Shown: positions 35,841 through 45,708, counted from the first letter of the stretch. The stretch: 64,000 nucleotides of DNA from Roseiarcus sp963835215 (GCA_963835215.1 CAWIES010000004.1:372001-436000); one strand, 5' to 3'. Program-made: numbers and translations. Notes: generated from the sequence alone by a model not told the origin.

Positions 35841-37259
35841 ATGGATCGTTTTGTGATTTTGGGTGTTTCGCGGACTTCGAGTGCGGCGCGCGGTTGGCGA
35901 CAAAGCGTCGCGATCGTGGCGCTGTGCGCTGGCCTATTTGCGACTGGCGCAAGCGCCGAGACGATCGGCGGCGCGCTGACCAAGGCCTACGCCAACAACC
36001 CCGACATCAACCAGCAACGCGCCGCAGTGCGCGTCTCGGACGAAAATATTCCCAAGGCCAACGCCGCCAATCTGCCCAACATCTCGGCCGAGGCGGACGC
36101 GGGCCGTGAGGACTTCGAGCCGACTGGCATTCCCGCGACGGACGCCACGGTTACCTCGCCGCGCGGCTACGGCGTGACCGTCACGCAGAATGTTTGGAAC
36201 GGCAACCGCAACGACAACACGATTCGTCAAGCCGAATCGGGCGTGTTCGGCGCGCGCGAGCAATTGCGCAACACCGAACAGAACGTGCTGCTCAGCGCCG
36301 TCACCTATTACATGGACGTGATGCGCGACAGCGCAATCCTTGAGCTCGACCGCAACAACGTCGAGGTGCTGCAAGAGCAGCTTCGTCAGACGCAGGATCG
36401 CTTCAACGTCGGCGAGGTGACGCGCACCGACGTTGCGCAGGCGGAGGCGAGCTTGGCGGGCGCGCGCGCGACCGCGCTCGGCGCGCAGTCGCAGTTGCAG
36501 GCTTCGCTCGCCAATTATCGTAAGGCAATCGGCGACGACCCGCGCAGCCTCTCGCCGGTTTCCCCGATTGTGCGCGAATTGCCCAAGACCCTGCCGGAGG
36601 CGATCGGCGTTTCGCAGGTCGAGCATCCGGCGATCGTCGCCATGCTGCATGGGATCGACGCTGCGGCCCTGCAGGTGAAGATCGCCGAGGGCGCGCTCGC
36701 TCCAACCATCGGCCTCACCGGGCAGGTGCAGAAGCGTTACGACTACCAGGCGATTCCAGGCAGCCAAGTCTACGTCGCCTCGATCGTCGGGCAGATTTCG
36801 GTGCCAATCTACGACGGCGGCCTCAGCTTCGCTTCGACCCGCCAGGCCAAGGAGCAGCTCGGCCAGACGGAGTTGCAGACTGACTTACAGCGCGACACCG
36901 TGCGCGCAGCGGTGGTCGCCGCCTGGGGCGCCAATCAGAATTCCGGCGGCGTGCTGCGCGCCGCTCGCGCCGAGGTGCAGGCGGCGGAGGTCGCGCTTGC
37001 GGGCGTGCGCGAAGAGGCCAAAGTCGGCCAGCGCACGACGCTCGACGTCCTCAACGCACAGCAGGCGCTGCTCAATGCGCGCGTCCAGCTCGTCACCGCC
37101 CAACACGACAGCGTGGTCAATTCCTACAGCCTGCTCTCGGCGGTCGGACGTTTGTCGATCCGCACGCTCGGCATCGCGACCGCCGAATACGACCCGAGGG
37201 TTCACTTCGACCAGGTGAAGAACAAGCTGTGGGGCGTGCGCACGCCGGACGGCAAGTGA
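35841..37259 (+). CDS. tolC: TolC-family outer-membrane efflux channel
   Basis: 472-aa outer-membrane channel used by type I secretion and RND/MFS efflux. Signal peptide with AIVALCAGLFATGASA at about 25-40, mature start ETIGGALTKAYANNPDINQQ. Two OEP repeats with long coiled coils: SAVTYYMDVMRDSAILELDR and FNVGEVTRTDVAQAEASLAG in the first, and VGQRTTLDVLNAQQALLNAR in the second; SVPIYDGGLSFASTRQAKEQ is the typical turn. ATG 35841 is chosen because the signal peptide then has normal length. PopZ and valS follow. Confidence 0.92.
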   Translation: MDRFVILGVSRTSSAARGWRQSVAIVALCAGLFATGASAETIGGALTKAYANNPDINQQRAAVRVSDENIPKANAANLPNISAEADAGREDFEPTGIPATDATVTSPRGYGVTVTQNVWNGNRNDNTIRQAESGVFGAREQLRNTEQNVLLSAVTYYMDVMRDSAILELDRNNVEVLQEQLRQTQDRFNVGEVTRTDVAQAEASLAGARATALGAQSQLQASLANYRKAIGDDPRSLSPVSPIVRELPKTLPEAIGVSQVEHPAIVAMLHGIDAAALQVKIAEGALAPTIGLTGQVQKRYDYQAIPGSQVYVASIVGQISVPIYDGGLSFASTRQAKEQLGQTELQTDLQRDTVRAAVVAAWGANQNSGGVLRAARAEVQAAEVALAGVREEAKVGQRTTLDVLNAQQALLNARVQLVTAQHDSVVNSYSLLSAVGRLSIRTLGIATAEYDPRVHFDQVKNKLWGVRTPDGK

Positions 37260-37438
37260 GGCGCCTAAGTGACGCGCTCACGCGAGGCGCTGGCGCGTGA
37301 GCACAAGATTCTCGACCTGACCTAACGCCTCGGTCTTGCGTCGGCGACTTAAGTCGTTCACCTTTGCTTCACACAAGGCGTTCGCTTCGCCGGTTCGGCG
37401 AAACGAGAAGCGCGCTCATCGGCGCGGAGGCGGCGACA

Positions 37439-37975
37439 ATGAACTCACCCAATCTCACCCCGGGCGAGCGCGACCTGGAAGCGTTGCGTCGCGCGCAGCG
37501 CGCCCACGAGCCCTCGATGGAGGAAATCCTCGCCTCGATCCGCTCGATCATCGCCGACGATCGCGAGCCCCCGGTCAAGCCAGCCCCCGCGCCGAGCGGC
37601 CCGCAGATCGTCTATTCCAAGGACGAGTTCGCCGCGCGCGTCGCCGAGCTGCCGCCGGCCGAGCCACCGATGCCCAAAGTCGTGTGGAGCGCGCCGCCGC
37701 CCGAAGCGATTGCGCCCCCGCCGAGCCGACCGGCGCCACAGGCCCCCGAGCCGGAGAGCGGCGCGCTGCTGTCCCCCCAAGCCGACGAGGCGGTCACGGC
37801 CGCCTTCGAGCAGCTGTCGGCCGGTCTGGCGCTTCAAAGCGCCGAGCTCGCCGAAAACATGACGCGCGAGATCCTGCGCCCGATGCTCAAAGCGTGGCTC
37901 GACGAGAACCTGCCGAGCCTGGTCGAGCGTCTGGTGCGCGCCGAAATCCAACGCGTCGCCCGCGGCGTCCGCTAA
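37439..37975 (+). CDS. popZ: PopZ-like polar organising protein (DUF2497)
   Basis: 178-aa, low-complexity scaffold that forms polar microdomains and anchors the ParB-parS centromere in alphaproteobacteria. N-terminal helix EPSMEEILASIRSIIADDRE (residues about 24-43), a Pro/Ala/Glu-rich disordered middle (about 45-110), and the C-terminal oligomerisation helices MTREILRPMLKAWLDENLPS and LVERLVRAEIQRVARG. Adjacent to valS, as in other members of the class. Middle region length is short compared with large rhizobial homologues. Confidence 0.87.
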   Translation: MNSPNLTPGERDLEALRRAQRAHEPSMEEILASIRSIIADDREPPVKPAPAPSGPQIVYSKDEFAARVAELPPAEPPMPKVVWSAPPPEAIAPPPSRPAPQAPEPESGALLSPQADEAVTAAFEQLSAGLALQSAELAENMTREILRPMLKAWLDENLPSLVERLVRAEIQRVARGVR

Positions 37976-38210
37976 ACGCTTCACCCTCTGTCCTTCACGT
38001 CGGCGAGGCTTCCCCAGTCTTCATGCTGGGGGGCGGCGGCCATCTCGCATTGACATTCGTCTGCGCGCTGGCATTAAGCGGGCGCCGCCGGCCCTTCCCT
38101 TGGAGGGGACGGCGTTTTTCGCGCTGGCCTGCCGGCGCGCCCTCGTTTTTTAACCCGCCGGGAGCGCCCTTCGCGCCGCGCTCGGCGAGAGCCGCACCGG
38201 GCCGCGCCAG

Positions 38211-41090
38211 ATGATGGAAAAATCGTTCCAAGCCGCCGAAGTCGAACCGCGCGTCGCCGAGCGCTGGGAGGCGGCGGGCGCCTTTCGGGCTGGGCGGGCG
38301 GAGCGGAGCGAGGCCGAACCGTTTTGCGTGGTGATCCCCCCGCCCAATGTCACCGGCAACCTGCACATGGGCCACGCGCTCAACAACACGTTGCAGGACA
38401 TCTTGTGTCGCTATCAGCGCATGAAGGGCCGCGACGTGCTGTGGCAGCCGGGCACCGACCATGCGGGCATCGCCACACAGATGGTGGTCGAGCGCCAGCT
38501 TGCCGAGCGCAAGCAGGCCGACCGGCGCACGCTCGGGCGCGACGCGTTCCTAGCGCGCGTGTGGGAATGGAAGGCCGAGTCTGGCGGCGCCATCGTCCAG
38601 CAGCTCCGCCGGCTCGGAGCCTCCTGCGACTGGAGCCGCGAACGCTTCACCCTCGACGAGGGCCTGTCGCGGGCGGTCGCCAAGGTTTTCGTCCAGCTCC
38701 ATCGTGACGGGCTGATCTACAAGGCTAAGCGGCTGGTCAATTGGGACCCGAAGTTCCAGACGGCCATTTCCGATCTCGAAGTCGTTCAGGTCGAGTGCAA
38801 GGGCGCATTCAAATGGGCGCGCGGCGACGCCGCGCCATTCGACGAGGCGGCCTTAGCGAAGGCGCTCGCGCGCAACCCGGGCGGCCATCTCTATTATTTC
38901 GACTATCCGGTCGTCGATGCGCAGGGCGAGGAGACCGGCGAGGTCGTCACCGTGGCGACCACCAGGCCCGAGACGATGCTGGGCGACAGCGCGGTCGCCG
39001 TCCATCCCGACGATCCGCGCTTTAGCGCGCTCGTCGGCGCCAATGTGCGCTTGCCGCTGGTCGGGCGGTTGATGCGGATCGTTGCCGATAGCTATTCCGA
39101 TCCTGAGAAGGGGACGGGCGCGGTCAAAATCACGCCTGCCCACGACTTCAACGACTTTGAAGTCGGCAAGCGCCACGAAGCTGAAGGGGCGAGGGCGATC
39201 AACATCCTCGACGCCGAGGCGCGCGTCTGGCTGAAGGGCAATCTCGACTTCTTCGATGGGCTCGAGGCGGCCGATCACGAGCTCTCGCAGCTCGTCGCCG
39301 CGCTTGATGGCGCCGATCGCTTTGTCGCCCGCGCGCGCATCGTCGGCATGATGGCGACGCTGGGGCGGCTCGCCAAGATCGAGCCGCACGCCCACACCGC
39401 GCCGCATGGCGACCGTTCCAATGCGGTCATCGAGCCGTGGTTGACCGACCAGTGGTACGTCGACGCCAAGACGCTCGCCCAGCCCGCGCTCGCGGCGGTG
39501 CGCGACGGGCGCACGCAGTTCACGCCGAAGAATTGGGAGAAGACCTATTACGACTGGCTGGAGAACATCCAGCCGTGGTGCGTGTCGCGCCAACTCTGGT
39601 GGGGCCACCAGATTCCGGCGTGGTACGCGCCCTGGGGCTCGGTCTATGTCGAAGAGAGCGAGGAGGCGGCCTTTGCGGTTGCGCTCGCCGATGGCGTCGA
39701 GCGCGGCGCGCTGAGCGAAGCGGAAGCAACCGCGCTCACCGCCGATCCGGAGCGGCTGCGCGCGTTGATCCCGCGCGATCCCGACGTGCTCGACACCTGG
39801 TTCTCCTCGGCGCTGTGGCCGTTCTCGACGCTCGGCTGGCCCGAGGATACGCCGGAACTCGCGCGCTTCTACCCGACCAGCGCGCTCGTCACCGGCTTCG
39901 ACATCATCTTCTTCTGGGTGGCCCGGATGATGATGATGGGCCTGCACTTCCGCGGCGAAGTCCCGTTCCGCGACGTTTACATCCACGCTCTCGTGCGCGA
40001 CGAGAAGGGCGCGAAAATGTCGAAGTCGAAGGGCAACGTCATCGACCCGCTCGCGCTGATCGACCGTTTCGGCGCCGATGCGCTGCGCTTCACGCTGGCG
40101 GCGATGGCCGCGCAAGGACGCGACATCAAGCTGTCGGAGGGCCGGGTCGAGGGCTACCGCAATTTCGCGACCAAACTCTGGAACGCTTCGCGCTTTGCCG
40201 AGATGAACGGCTGCACGCGGGTCGCCGGCTACGATCCCAAGGACGCGCGCGAGCCGCTCAACCGTTGGATCCTCGCCGAAGCCGCCAGGGCGGTCGCCGA
40301 GACCAGCGCGGCGATCGAATCCTACCGCTTCAATGACGCCGCCAACGCCGCCTATCGCTTCGTCTGGAGCGTCTTCTGCGATTGGTGCCTCGAGCTCGCC
40401 AAGCCGGTGCTGCAAGGGGAGGGGGATTCGCCAGCCAAGCGCGAGACCCAGGCGACGATCGCCCATGTTCTCGACGACGTCATCGCGCTGCTGCACCCGT
40501 TCATGCCCTTCATCACCGAGGAGCTGTGGGCGATCAAGGGCGAGGTCGGTCCGCCGCGCGCGGACGTGCTGGCGCTCGGACCCTGGCCGAGCTCCGAGTT
40601 GGCCATCGACCCTGTGGCCGAGGCGGAGATCGGCTGGGTGGTCGAGCTCGTCTCGGAGATCCGCTCGGTGCGCTCCGAGATGGGCGTTCCCGCCGCCGCC
40701 CAGCCCAAACTGACGCTGGTCCAGTCGTCGCCCAGCCAGGCGGACGTCGCGCGCCGCTGGGCCGAGACGATCAAGCGCCTCGCCCGGGTCGGCGAGGTCG
40801 ACTTCGCCGACGCGCCGCCCGCGGGCTCGTTGCAGCTCGTCGTGCGCGGAGCGCTGGTCGCGATCCCGGTCGCCGGCATCCTCGACATCGAGGCCGAGCG
40901 GGCGCGGCTGGGCAAGGAGATCGCCGCCGAGGAAGGGGAGGTCGCCAAGGTCGACGCCAAGCTCGCCAACGCCGATTTCGTCGCGAGAGCTCCCGAGGAG
41001 GTCGTCGCCGAGCATCAGGAGCGGCGCGAAGCCTCTCTGGCCCGCATCGCTAAGATGAGCGCGGCGCGCGAGCGCCTGCAGCGCCTGTAA
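38211..41090 (+). CDS. valS: Valyl-tRNA synthetase
   Basis: 959-aa class I synthetase, intact over 2.9 kb. HIGH signature in VIPPPNVTGNLHMGHALNNT (near residues 42-61), KMSKS in DEKGAKMSKSKGNVIDPLAL. The CP1 editing domain contains TTRPETMLGDSAVAVHPDD. WWGHQIPAWY and DPDVLDTWFSSALWPFSTLG are present. C-terminal coiled-coil arm LDIEAERARLGKEIAAEEGE binds tRNA. ATGATG start; either may be used. The 235-bp gap to popZ carries no gene. Confidence 0.96.
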   Translation: MMEKSFQAAEVEPRVAERWEAAGAFRAGRAERSEAEPFCVVIPPPNVTGNLHMGHALNNTLQDILCRYQRMKGRDVLWQPGTDHAGIATQMVVERQLAERKQADRRTLGRDAFLARVWEWKAESGGAIVQQLRRLGASCDWSRERFTLDEGLSRAVAKVFVQLHRDGLIYKAKRLVNWDPKFQTAISDLEVVQVECKGAFKWARGDAAPFDEAALAKALARNPGGHLYYFDYPVVDAQGEETGEVVTVATTRPETMLGDSAVAVHPDDPRFSALVGANVRLPLVGRLMRIVADSYSDPEKGTGAVKITPAHDFNDFEVGKRHEAEGARAINILDAEARVWLKGNLDFFDGLEAADHELSQLVAALDGADRFVARARIVGMMATLGRLAKIEPHAHTAPHGDRSNAVIEPWLTDQWYVDAKTLAQPALAAVRDGRTQFTPKNWEKTYYDWLENIQPWCVSRQLWWGHQIPAWYAPWGSVYVEESEEAAFAVALADGVERGALSEAEATALTADPERLRALIPRDPDVLDTWFSSALWPFSTLGWPEDTPELARFYPTSALVTGFDIIFFWVARMMMMGLHFRGEVPFRDVYIHALVRDEKGAKMSKSKGNVIDPLALIDRFGADALRFTLAAMAAQGRDIKLSEGRVEGYRNFATKLWNASRFAEMNGCTRVAGYDPKDAREPLNRWILAEAARAVAETSAAIESYRFNDAANAAYRFVWSVFCDWCLELAKPVLQGEGDSPAKRETQATIAHVLDDVIALLHPFMPFITEELWAIKGEVGPPRADVLALGPWPSSELAIDPVAEAEIGWVVELVSEIRSVRSEMGVPAAAQPKLTLVQSSPSQADVARRWAETIKRLARVGEVDFADAPPAGSLQLVVRGALVAIPVAGILDIEAERARLGKEIAAEEGEVAKVDAKLANADFVARAPEEVVAEHQERREASLARIAKMSAARERLQRL

Positions 41091-41310
41091 AAGCGGGCCC
41101 GGCGGGACTGGTTAAGGGCGATCGTTGCAATTGGGCAACAGCCCGCGGGCAAAGCGATTCCGCCGGGATTTCAGCGTTCCCACGCCCAGATTGCGCCATA
41201 AACCCCGCGCTATTTGCCAGTCTAAAGCAAGCGGAAGCCGATGCCGCAGTGGCGGCGAACTCAACGGGCGCCGTGCGGGCGGTCAGTTGACGGGCGAGGT
41301 TGGAAGCAGA

Positions 41311-42345
41311 ATGCGCGTGTGGTCGTCGTCCCTGATGCGATCCGCCCCGATAGGTTTCGGCGCCGCTTGCCAGCGATTCTTCGCCATTCTGGCCCTGACG
41401 ATCGGCGCCCTCGGCTGCCAGAGTGTGGCAGCCTTGGCGCTGGACGGCGGCAAGCCCAGCAACGGTCAGCCCAAGATTGCGGTCCAGTCCTTTTCCAGCG
41501 TCGAGCAGGCGCTCAAGGCCGGCGTCCAGGATCTCAATGCCGGCGACGCGCAATCCTCCGTCCAGGCGCTCACCTACGCCGCCGACGGCGGTCAGCCGCT
41601 CGCGCAGTGGAAGCTCGGGCGCATGTACGCGCGCGGCGAGGGCGTGCCGCGCGACGACGCCAAGGCCTATGTCTATTTCGAGCGCCTGGTCGAGAGCTAC
41701 AACGAGGACGATCCCGACCGGCCCGACATCGCCGCTATATCCAACGCCTTCGTGGCGGTAGGCGTCTACTGCCTCAACGGCATCGCCAATAGCGAAATTA
41801 AGGCCGACCCGGAGCGCGCGCTGGAGATGTTCCAGTACGCCGCGACCAATTTCGGCGACTCGGACGCGCAGTACAATCTCGCGCGCATGTACATGGACGG
41901 CGCCGCCGGGCTGGAGCGCAACAACATGCGCGCGGCGCAATGGCTGGCGCTCGCGGCCGACAAGGGCCACCACCCGGCTCAGGCGCTGCTAGGCCATCTG
42001 CTGTTTCTCGGCGAAGGCGTGCCGCGCCAGCGGGCGCGGGGCCTGATGTGGCTGACGCTTGCCAAGACCGCCGCTCAAGGGCCGAAGGACGAATGGATTC
42101 GCGACCTTTACACCAAGGATTGGGCGACGGCTGGCGATGACGATCGCGAAGTCGCCGCCGCCTACATCAGCGCGCACGGCAAGGACGGACTGGCGCCGCC
42201 CGCCGCGGTCACGGCGGACGCGAAGCCCCATGGCGGTTTCATCGCCGGCTTCGCCGCGCTGCCGGGCATGGTGCGCTCGTTCACCGCCGCGCCGCCGCCG
42301 AATTTTGACCCGCCGCCTGATGGCGACGCGCCGCCCGGTCAATAA
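41311..42345 (+). CDS. Sel1-repeat exported protein, ExoR-like
   Basis: 344 aa with signal peptide (FFAILALTIGALGCQSVAALA around 24-44). Sel1-like repeats (about 36 residues) follow: QALTYAADGGQPLAQWKLGR, MYARGEGVPRDDAKAYVYFE, DSDAQYNLARMYMDGAAGLE, HPAQALLGHLLFLGEGVPRQ. The arrangement resembles ExoR, the periplasmic inhibitor of the ExoS/ChvG-ChvI system that controls exopolysaccharide and motility in rhizobia; I infer this from layout, not from a search. The C-terminal 50 residues are Pro/Ala-rich. Following bases decay into non-coding sequence. Confidence 0.75.
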   Translation: MRVWSSSLMRSAPIGFGAACQRFFAILALTIGALGCQSVAALALDGGKPSNGQPKIAVQSFSSVEQALKAGVQDLNAGDAQSSVQALTYAADGGQPLAQWKLGRMYARGEGVPRDDAKAYVYFERLVESYNEDDPDRPDIAAISNAFVAVGVYCLNGIANSEIKADPERALEMFQYAATNFGDSDAQYNLARMYMDGAAGLERNNMRAAQWLALAADKGHHPAQALLGHLLFLGEGVPRQRARGLMWLTLAKTAAQGPKDEWIRDLYTKDWATAGDDDREVAAAYISAHGKDGLAPPAAVTADAKPHGGFIAGFAALPGMVRSFTAAPPPNFDPPPDGDAPPGQ

Positions 42346-42646
42346 CCGCGACACTCGCGCAGGGCGCTGGGCGCGGATCGCGCGCTCGCTGTTGGCTGCC
42401 TCGTAAGGCGCTCCCAGACACCAACCATAGTGCACGGCGAAGTCGCGGCTCCAGCGCGCGTTGAAGCCGTGAAGCAGCCCGGGATCGACATGTTGACGTC
42501 GACCCGGCGCACCGCGTCGTGCCGGTATTCGGCCCGGAAGTTCGCGGCGCGGATTTCAGATCAACGAGCCCATAAGGCAGATGGGCCAACCGCCTGCGTC
42601 GACAGGGCGTGGGCCGGCAAAGCGGCGACCCAAATGATTGAATGCC
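42346..42646. other. Gap with possible decayed outer-membrane protein fragment
   Basis: No intact gene. On the minus strand, short pieces such as NFRAEYRHDAVRRVDVN and GFNARWSRDFAVHYG, in different frames, resemble beta-strand repeats of porin or Omp25-type proteins. This is weak; I record it only as a candidate remnant. Confidence 0.25.
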
Positions 42647-43018
42647 TTAAAGCCCGAACGCATGATTGTATGCGACGGCCGAGCACAAAAGGCTCAGCGC
42701 CAACATGATCGCGCCGCCGAGAAACCATCGCAGCGTCAATCGATACTCAAATTCATCGTCGTCCTCTGGCTGTAGCGACCGCCACAGAGCGAACAATTCA
42801 AGCGCGACCGCCAGGCCCAACAGGGCGGAAGCCGCCAGCGAAGCCGCTCGCCATGGACCCGGGAGCTCGAAGTTCCAAAATCGGAGAAACAGCAGCGAGA
42901 AACCCAAGAAGACCGTTATCGCCGTCACGATCGCCTGTCGATAGCCTGCGGGCAGCGAAACACGCACCCGCGCCGCTTGCGCGAGAGATGCCCGCTCGCT
43001 CTCCGCATTGTCGCTCAT
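42647..43018 (-). CDS. Small membrane protein of unknown function
   Basis: 123 aa with three predicted membrane helices (IVTAITVFLGFSLLFLRFWN, AASLAASALLGLAVALELFA, WFLGGAIMLALSLLCSAVAY). The N-terminal 25 residues are polar; a short acidic loop (LQPEDDDEFEY) joins helices 2 and 3. ATG 43018. No family recognised, no neighbour to suggest a role. Base composition is similar to the core genome. Confidence 0.55.
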   Translation of the reverse strand: MSDNAESERASLAQAARVRVSLPAGYRQAIVTAITVFLGFSLLFLRFWNFELPGPWRAASLAASALLGLAVALELFALWRSLQPEDDDEFEYRLTLRWFLGGAIMLALSLLCSAVAYNHAFGL

Positions 43019-43112
43019 GAGAAACCTCCACCGAGTCCTTTAGCGACGTTTCTTTCGAGGCCGAAGCCGTCTCACCCGGTTTCTGGTCGATAACGGCGTA
43101 CGACAACGCCAC

Positions 43113-43376
43113 TAGTATACGATCCCCAATACGATTCGCCGATACGCGCTCGGAGGAGACAGCGAATTGGGGCGCCACCCGGATGGGTCGTTCGCGATAT
43201 ACGTTCAGCGCGACGATCCCGGCCCGGAGCGGCGATCAAACTGGCTGCCAGTCTCCTCGGCGCCCTTCTACCTCATCCTCCGAGTCTATGCGCCTGCGCC
43301 TGTCGTCGCCGAAGGGCTGAAGAATCCGGGGTCGTTTCAAGGGCCGCCGGCAATTACGCCCGTCGGACGCATTTGA
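43113..43376 (+). pseudogene. C-terminal remnant of a DUF1254/DUF1214 protein
   Basis: The reading frame RRYALGGDSELGRHPDGSFA, IYVQRDDPGPERRSNWLP, FYLILRVYAPAP matches the C-terminal end of DUF1214 (typical NRYAIGD...GSLxIYIQ...PGxxxxxNWLPxPxxxFYLxLRxY). Only about 85 residues remain; a TAG stands just upstream and no N-terminal domain is present. The end is at TGA 43376, a few bases before the thioesterase ribosome binding site. Confidence 0.65.
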
Positions 43377-43390
43377 AAGGGGAAAAGCCT

Positions 43391-43891
43391 ATGTCTGAAG
43401 CGCCTCAACGCCGCTACGGCGTGGCCGACCACGAGGAAATCGCCGAACTGGACGGCAGGCAAATCTTGCAAGCCATGATCGACGGCAAGCTGCCGACCCC
43501 GCCGATGGCCAAGACTCTCGCCTTCGATCTCGTTGAAGTCGGCGAGGGATTTGCGGCCTTCGAGGGCAGGCCTGACGAGACGTTCTTGAACCCGATGGGA
43601 GTGGTCCACGGCGGCTGGGCCCTGACGCTCGTAGACAGCGCGGCCGGTTGCGCGGCGATGACGTTGTTGCCCGTCGGGGCCGGCTATACGACGATCGAAA
43701 CCAAGGTGAACTTTTCGCGTCCCATCCTCGCAGACACAGGCAAGGTGCGCGCCGAATCTCGCATCGTCTCGCGTGGCGCTCGAATACTTTCAGCCGAAGC
43801 TAGAGTTGTCGATGCAACCGGCCGTGTACTCGCGCATGGAACCTCCACCTTGATGGTGCTCGGAGAAGGACGCGCCGCGCGTCGGAGCTAG
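43391..43891 (+). CDS. PaaI-type hotdog-fold thioesterase
   Basis: 166-aa acyl-CoA thioesterase of the PaaI/4HBT group. Characteristic block PMGVVHGGWALTLVDSAAGC (residues about 67-86) with HGG and the catalytic-position Asp, then YTTIETKVNFSRPILADTGK and GRVLAHGTSTLMVLGE. The substrate acyl group is not known. ATG 43391 follows AAAGGGGAAA. Its end overlaps the trpC stop by 4 bp on the opposite strand (convergent genes). Confidence 0.82.
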   Translation: MSEAPQRRYGVADHEEIAELDGRQILQAMIDGKLPTPPMAKTLAFDLVEVGEGFAAFEGRPDETFLNPMGVVHGGWALTLVDSAAGCAAMTLLPVGAGYTTIETKVNFSRPILADTGKVRAESRIVSRGARILSAEARVVDATGRVLAHGTSTLMVLGEGRAARRS

Positions 43892-44682
43892 ACGCCGGTC
43901 AGCAGCGATCGGGTCGCAGCCTCGACGTCCTTTTCGCGCATCAGCGCCTCGCCGACCAGGAAGGCGTCGATGCCGATGGCGGAGAGCTGCTGGCAATCGG
44001 CGTGGCGCGAAATTCCGCTCTCGGCGACGACGATACGATCGGCGGGGATCAGCGGCTTTAGCCGCTCGCACACGGTGAGCGAAGTCTCGAACGTGTGGAG
44101 ATCGCGGTTGTTGACGCCAATCAGCCGCCCTTCGAGCGCCAGCGCGCGAGTCAGTTCGCCCTCGTTGTGGACTTCGATCAGCACGTCGAGGCCAAGGTCG
44201 TGCGCGCTCTTGTTGAGCGCGCGCGCGGTTTCATCGTCGACCCCCGCCATGATGATCAGAATGCAATCGGCGCCCCAGGCGCGCGCTTCGAGCACCTGAT
44301 AGGGGTCGTAGAGAAAATCCTTGCGCAGGATCGGCAGCGCCGACGTGGCGCGCGCCTGCACCAGGTGTTGCGGATCGCCCTTGAACGAGGGCGCGTCGGT
44401 GAGCACCGACAGGCAAGCGGCGCCGCCGGCCTGATAGTGGCGGGCAAGGCCCGCCGGCTCGAAGTCCTCGCGGATCAGCCCCTTCGAAGGGCTCGCCTTC
44501 TTGATCTCGGCGACAAGTCCAAACCGCCCGGCCTCGATCGAGCGCTCGAGCGCTTTGATGAAGCCGCGTGGCGGCGACTGGTCGCGGATCTCGCGCTCGA
44601 GCGTTGCGCGCGGCACGCGCACTTTCGCCTCGGCGACTTCGCGCCGCTTGTAGGCTTCAATCTTTTGCAGGATGTCGGTCAT
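43888..44682 (-). CDS. trpC: Indole-3-glycerol phosphate synthase
   Basis: 264-aa TIM barrel. Motifs: LVAEIKKASPSKGLIREDFE (catalytic Lys), CLSVLTDAPSFKGDPQHLVQ, LPILRKDFLYDPYQVLEARA (Lys), GVNNRDLHTFETSLTVCERL, VVAESGISRHADCQQLSAIG and DAFLVGEALMR. Monofunctional, without a TrpF domain. Last gene of the trpG-trpD-trpC unit, 12 bp after trpD. In many Rhizobiales moaC and moeA follow; here the next gene is a convergent thioesterase. Confidence 0.96.
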   Translation of the reverse strand: MTDILQKIEAYKRREVAEAKVRVPRATLEREIRDQSPPRGFIKALERSIEAGRFGLVAEIKKASPSKGLIREDFEPAGLARHYQAGGAACLSVLTDAPSFKGDPQHLVQARATSALPILRKDFLYDPYQVLEARAWGADCILIIMAGVDDETARALNKSAHDLGLDVLIEVHNEGELTRALALEGRLIGVNNRDLHTFETSLTVCERLKPLIPADRIVVAESGISRHADCQQLSAIGIDAFLVGEALMREKDVEAATRSLLTGV

Positions 44683-44694
44683 GCCTTGGCTCGA

Positions 44695-45708
44695 TCACCC
44701 ATTGGAGACTGCGATCAAACGGTCGAGAACGCGTTTCGTTGCGCCGGAGGCGAGCGCCTTGTCCGCCATGCTGACGCCCTCGGCAAGTTCGCGCGCCTTG
44801 CCGGCGACAACCAGGCCGCCCGCGGCGTTGAGCAGCGCGATGTCGCGATAGGCGCTGTGCGCCCCCTCGATCACGCCCCTGAGCGCCGCCGCGTTGTGGG
44901 CGGCGTCGCCCCCCTTGAGCGCGGCAAGATCGACGCGCGCCAGCCCGACCTCTTCCGGCGTCACTTCGAAAGCGCGGATCGCGCCGTCCTTCAGTTCGAC
45001 GATCTTGGTGACGCCGGTGGTCGACATTTCATCGAGACCGTCGGCGCCATGGGTGATCCAAACTCGCTCCGAGCCGAGGTTGCGCAGCACCTCGGCCATT
45101 GGCGTCAGCCAGGCGGCGGAAAAGACGCCGATCAATTGGCGCTTGACGCCGGCGGGATTGGACAGCGGCCCGAGCAGATTGAAGATCGTGCGGGTGCCGA
45201 GCTCGCCGCGGGTTGGCCCGACGTGACGCATCGCCGCGTGGTGGGTCGGCGCCATCATGAAGCCGATCCCCGCTTCGCGGATGCAGCGCTCGACCATCTC
45301 GGGCGCGACGCCGACTTTGACCCCGAGAGCTGCGAGCGTGTCGGCCGTGCCCGACTTGGAGGACGCGGCGCGATTGCCGTGCTTGGCGACTGGCACGCCG
45401 CAGGCCGTGACGATTAGCGCGGCGAGCGTCGAGACATTGTAGGAGCCCGAGCCGTCGCCGCCGGTGCCGACGATGTCGACTGCATCCGCCGGCGCGGCGA
45501 CGCGCAGCATCTTGGCGCGCATCGCTGAGACGGCGCCGGTGATCTCCTCAACCGTCTCGCCGCGCACGCGCAGCGCCATCAGGAAGCCGCCGAGCTGCGC
45601 GGGCGTTACCTCGCCCGAGAGGATTACGTCGAACGCGTCGGCCGCCTCGGCGCGCGACAATTGCGAGCCCGCAGCGACCTTGGCGATCAGCGGCTTGAAG
45701 GATTCCAT
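44695..45708 (-). CDS. trpD: Anthranilate phosphoribosyltransferase
   Basis: 337 aa. Motifs: VDIVGTGGDGSGSYNVSTLA (phosphoribosyl loop), VPVAKHGNRAASSKSGTADT, GVKVGVAPEMVERCIREAGI, MAPTHHAAMRHVGPTRGELG, TIFNLLGPLSNPAGVKRQLI, VWITHGADGLDEMSTTGVTK. Full length. It follows trpG by 21 bp and precedes trpC by 12 bp. Confidence 0.96.
   Translation of the reverse strand: MESFKPLIAKVAAGSQLSRAEAADAFDVILSGEVTPAQLGGFLMALRVRGETVEEITGAVSAMRAKMLRVAAPADAVDIVGTGGDGSGSYNVSTLAALIVTACGVPVAKHGNRAASSKSGTADTLAALGVKVGVAPEMVERCIREAGIGFMMAPTHHAAMRHVGPTRGELGTRTIFNLLGPLSNPAGVKRQLIGVFSAAWLTPMAEVLRNLGSERVWITHGADGLDEMSTTGVTKIVELKDGAIRAFEVTPEEVGLARVDLAALKGGDAAHNAAALRGVIEGAHSAYRDIALLNAAGGLVVAGKARELAEGVSMADKALASGATKRVLDRLIAVSNG

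Noticed and set aside
38853..41015. 720-codon open frame antisense to valS
   Set aside because: Shadow of a GC-rich gene: Arg/Asp/Gly-rich, no family motifs, while the + strand reads as complete ValS.
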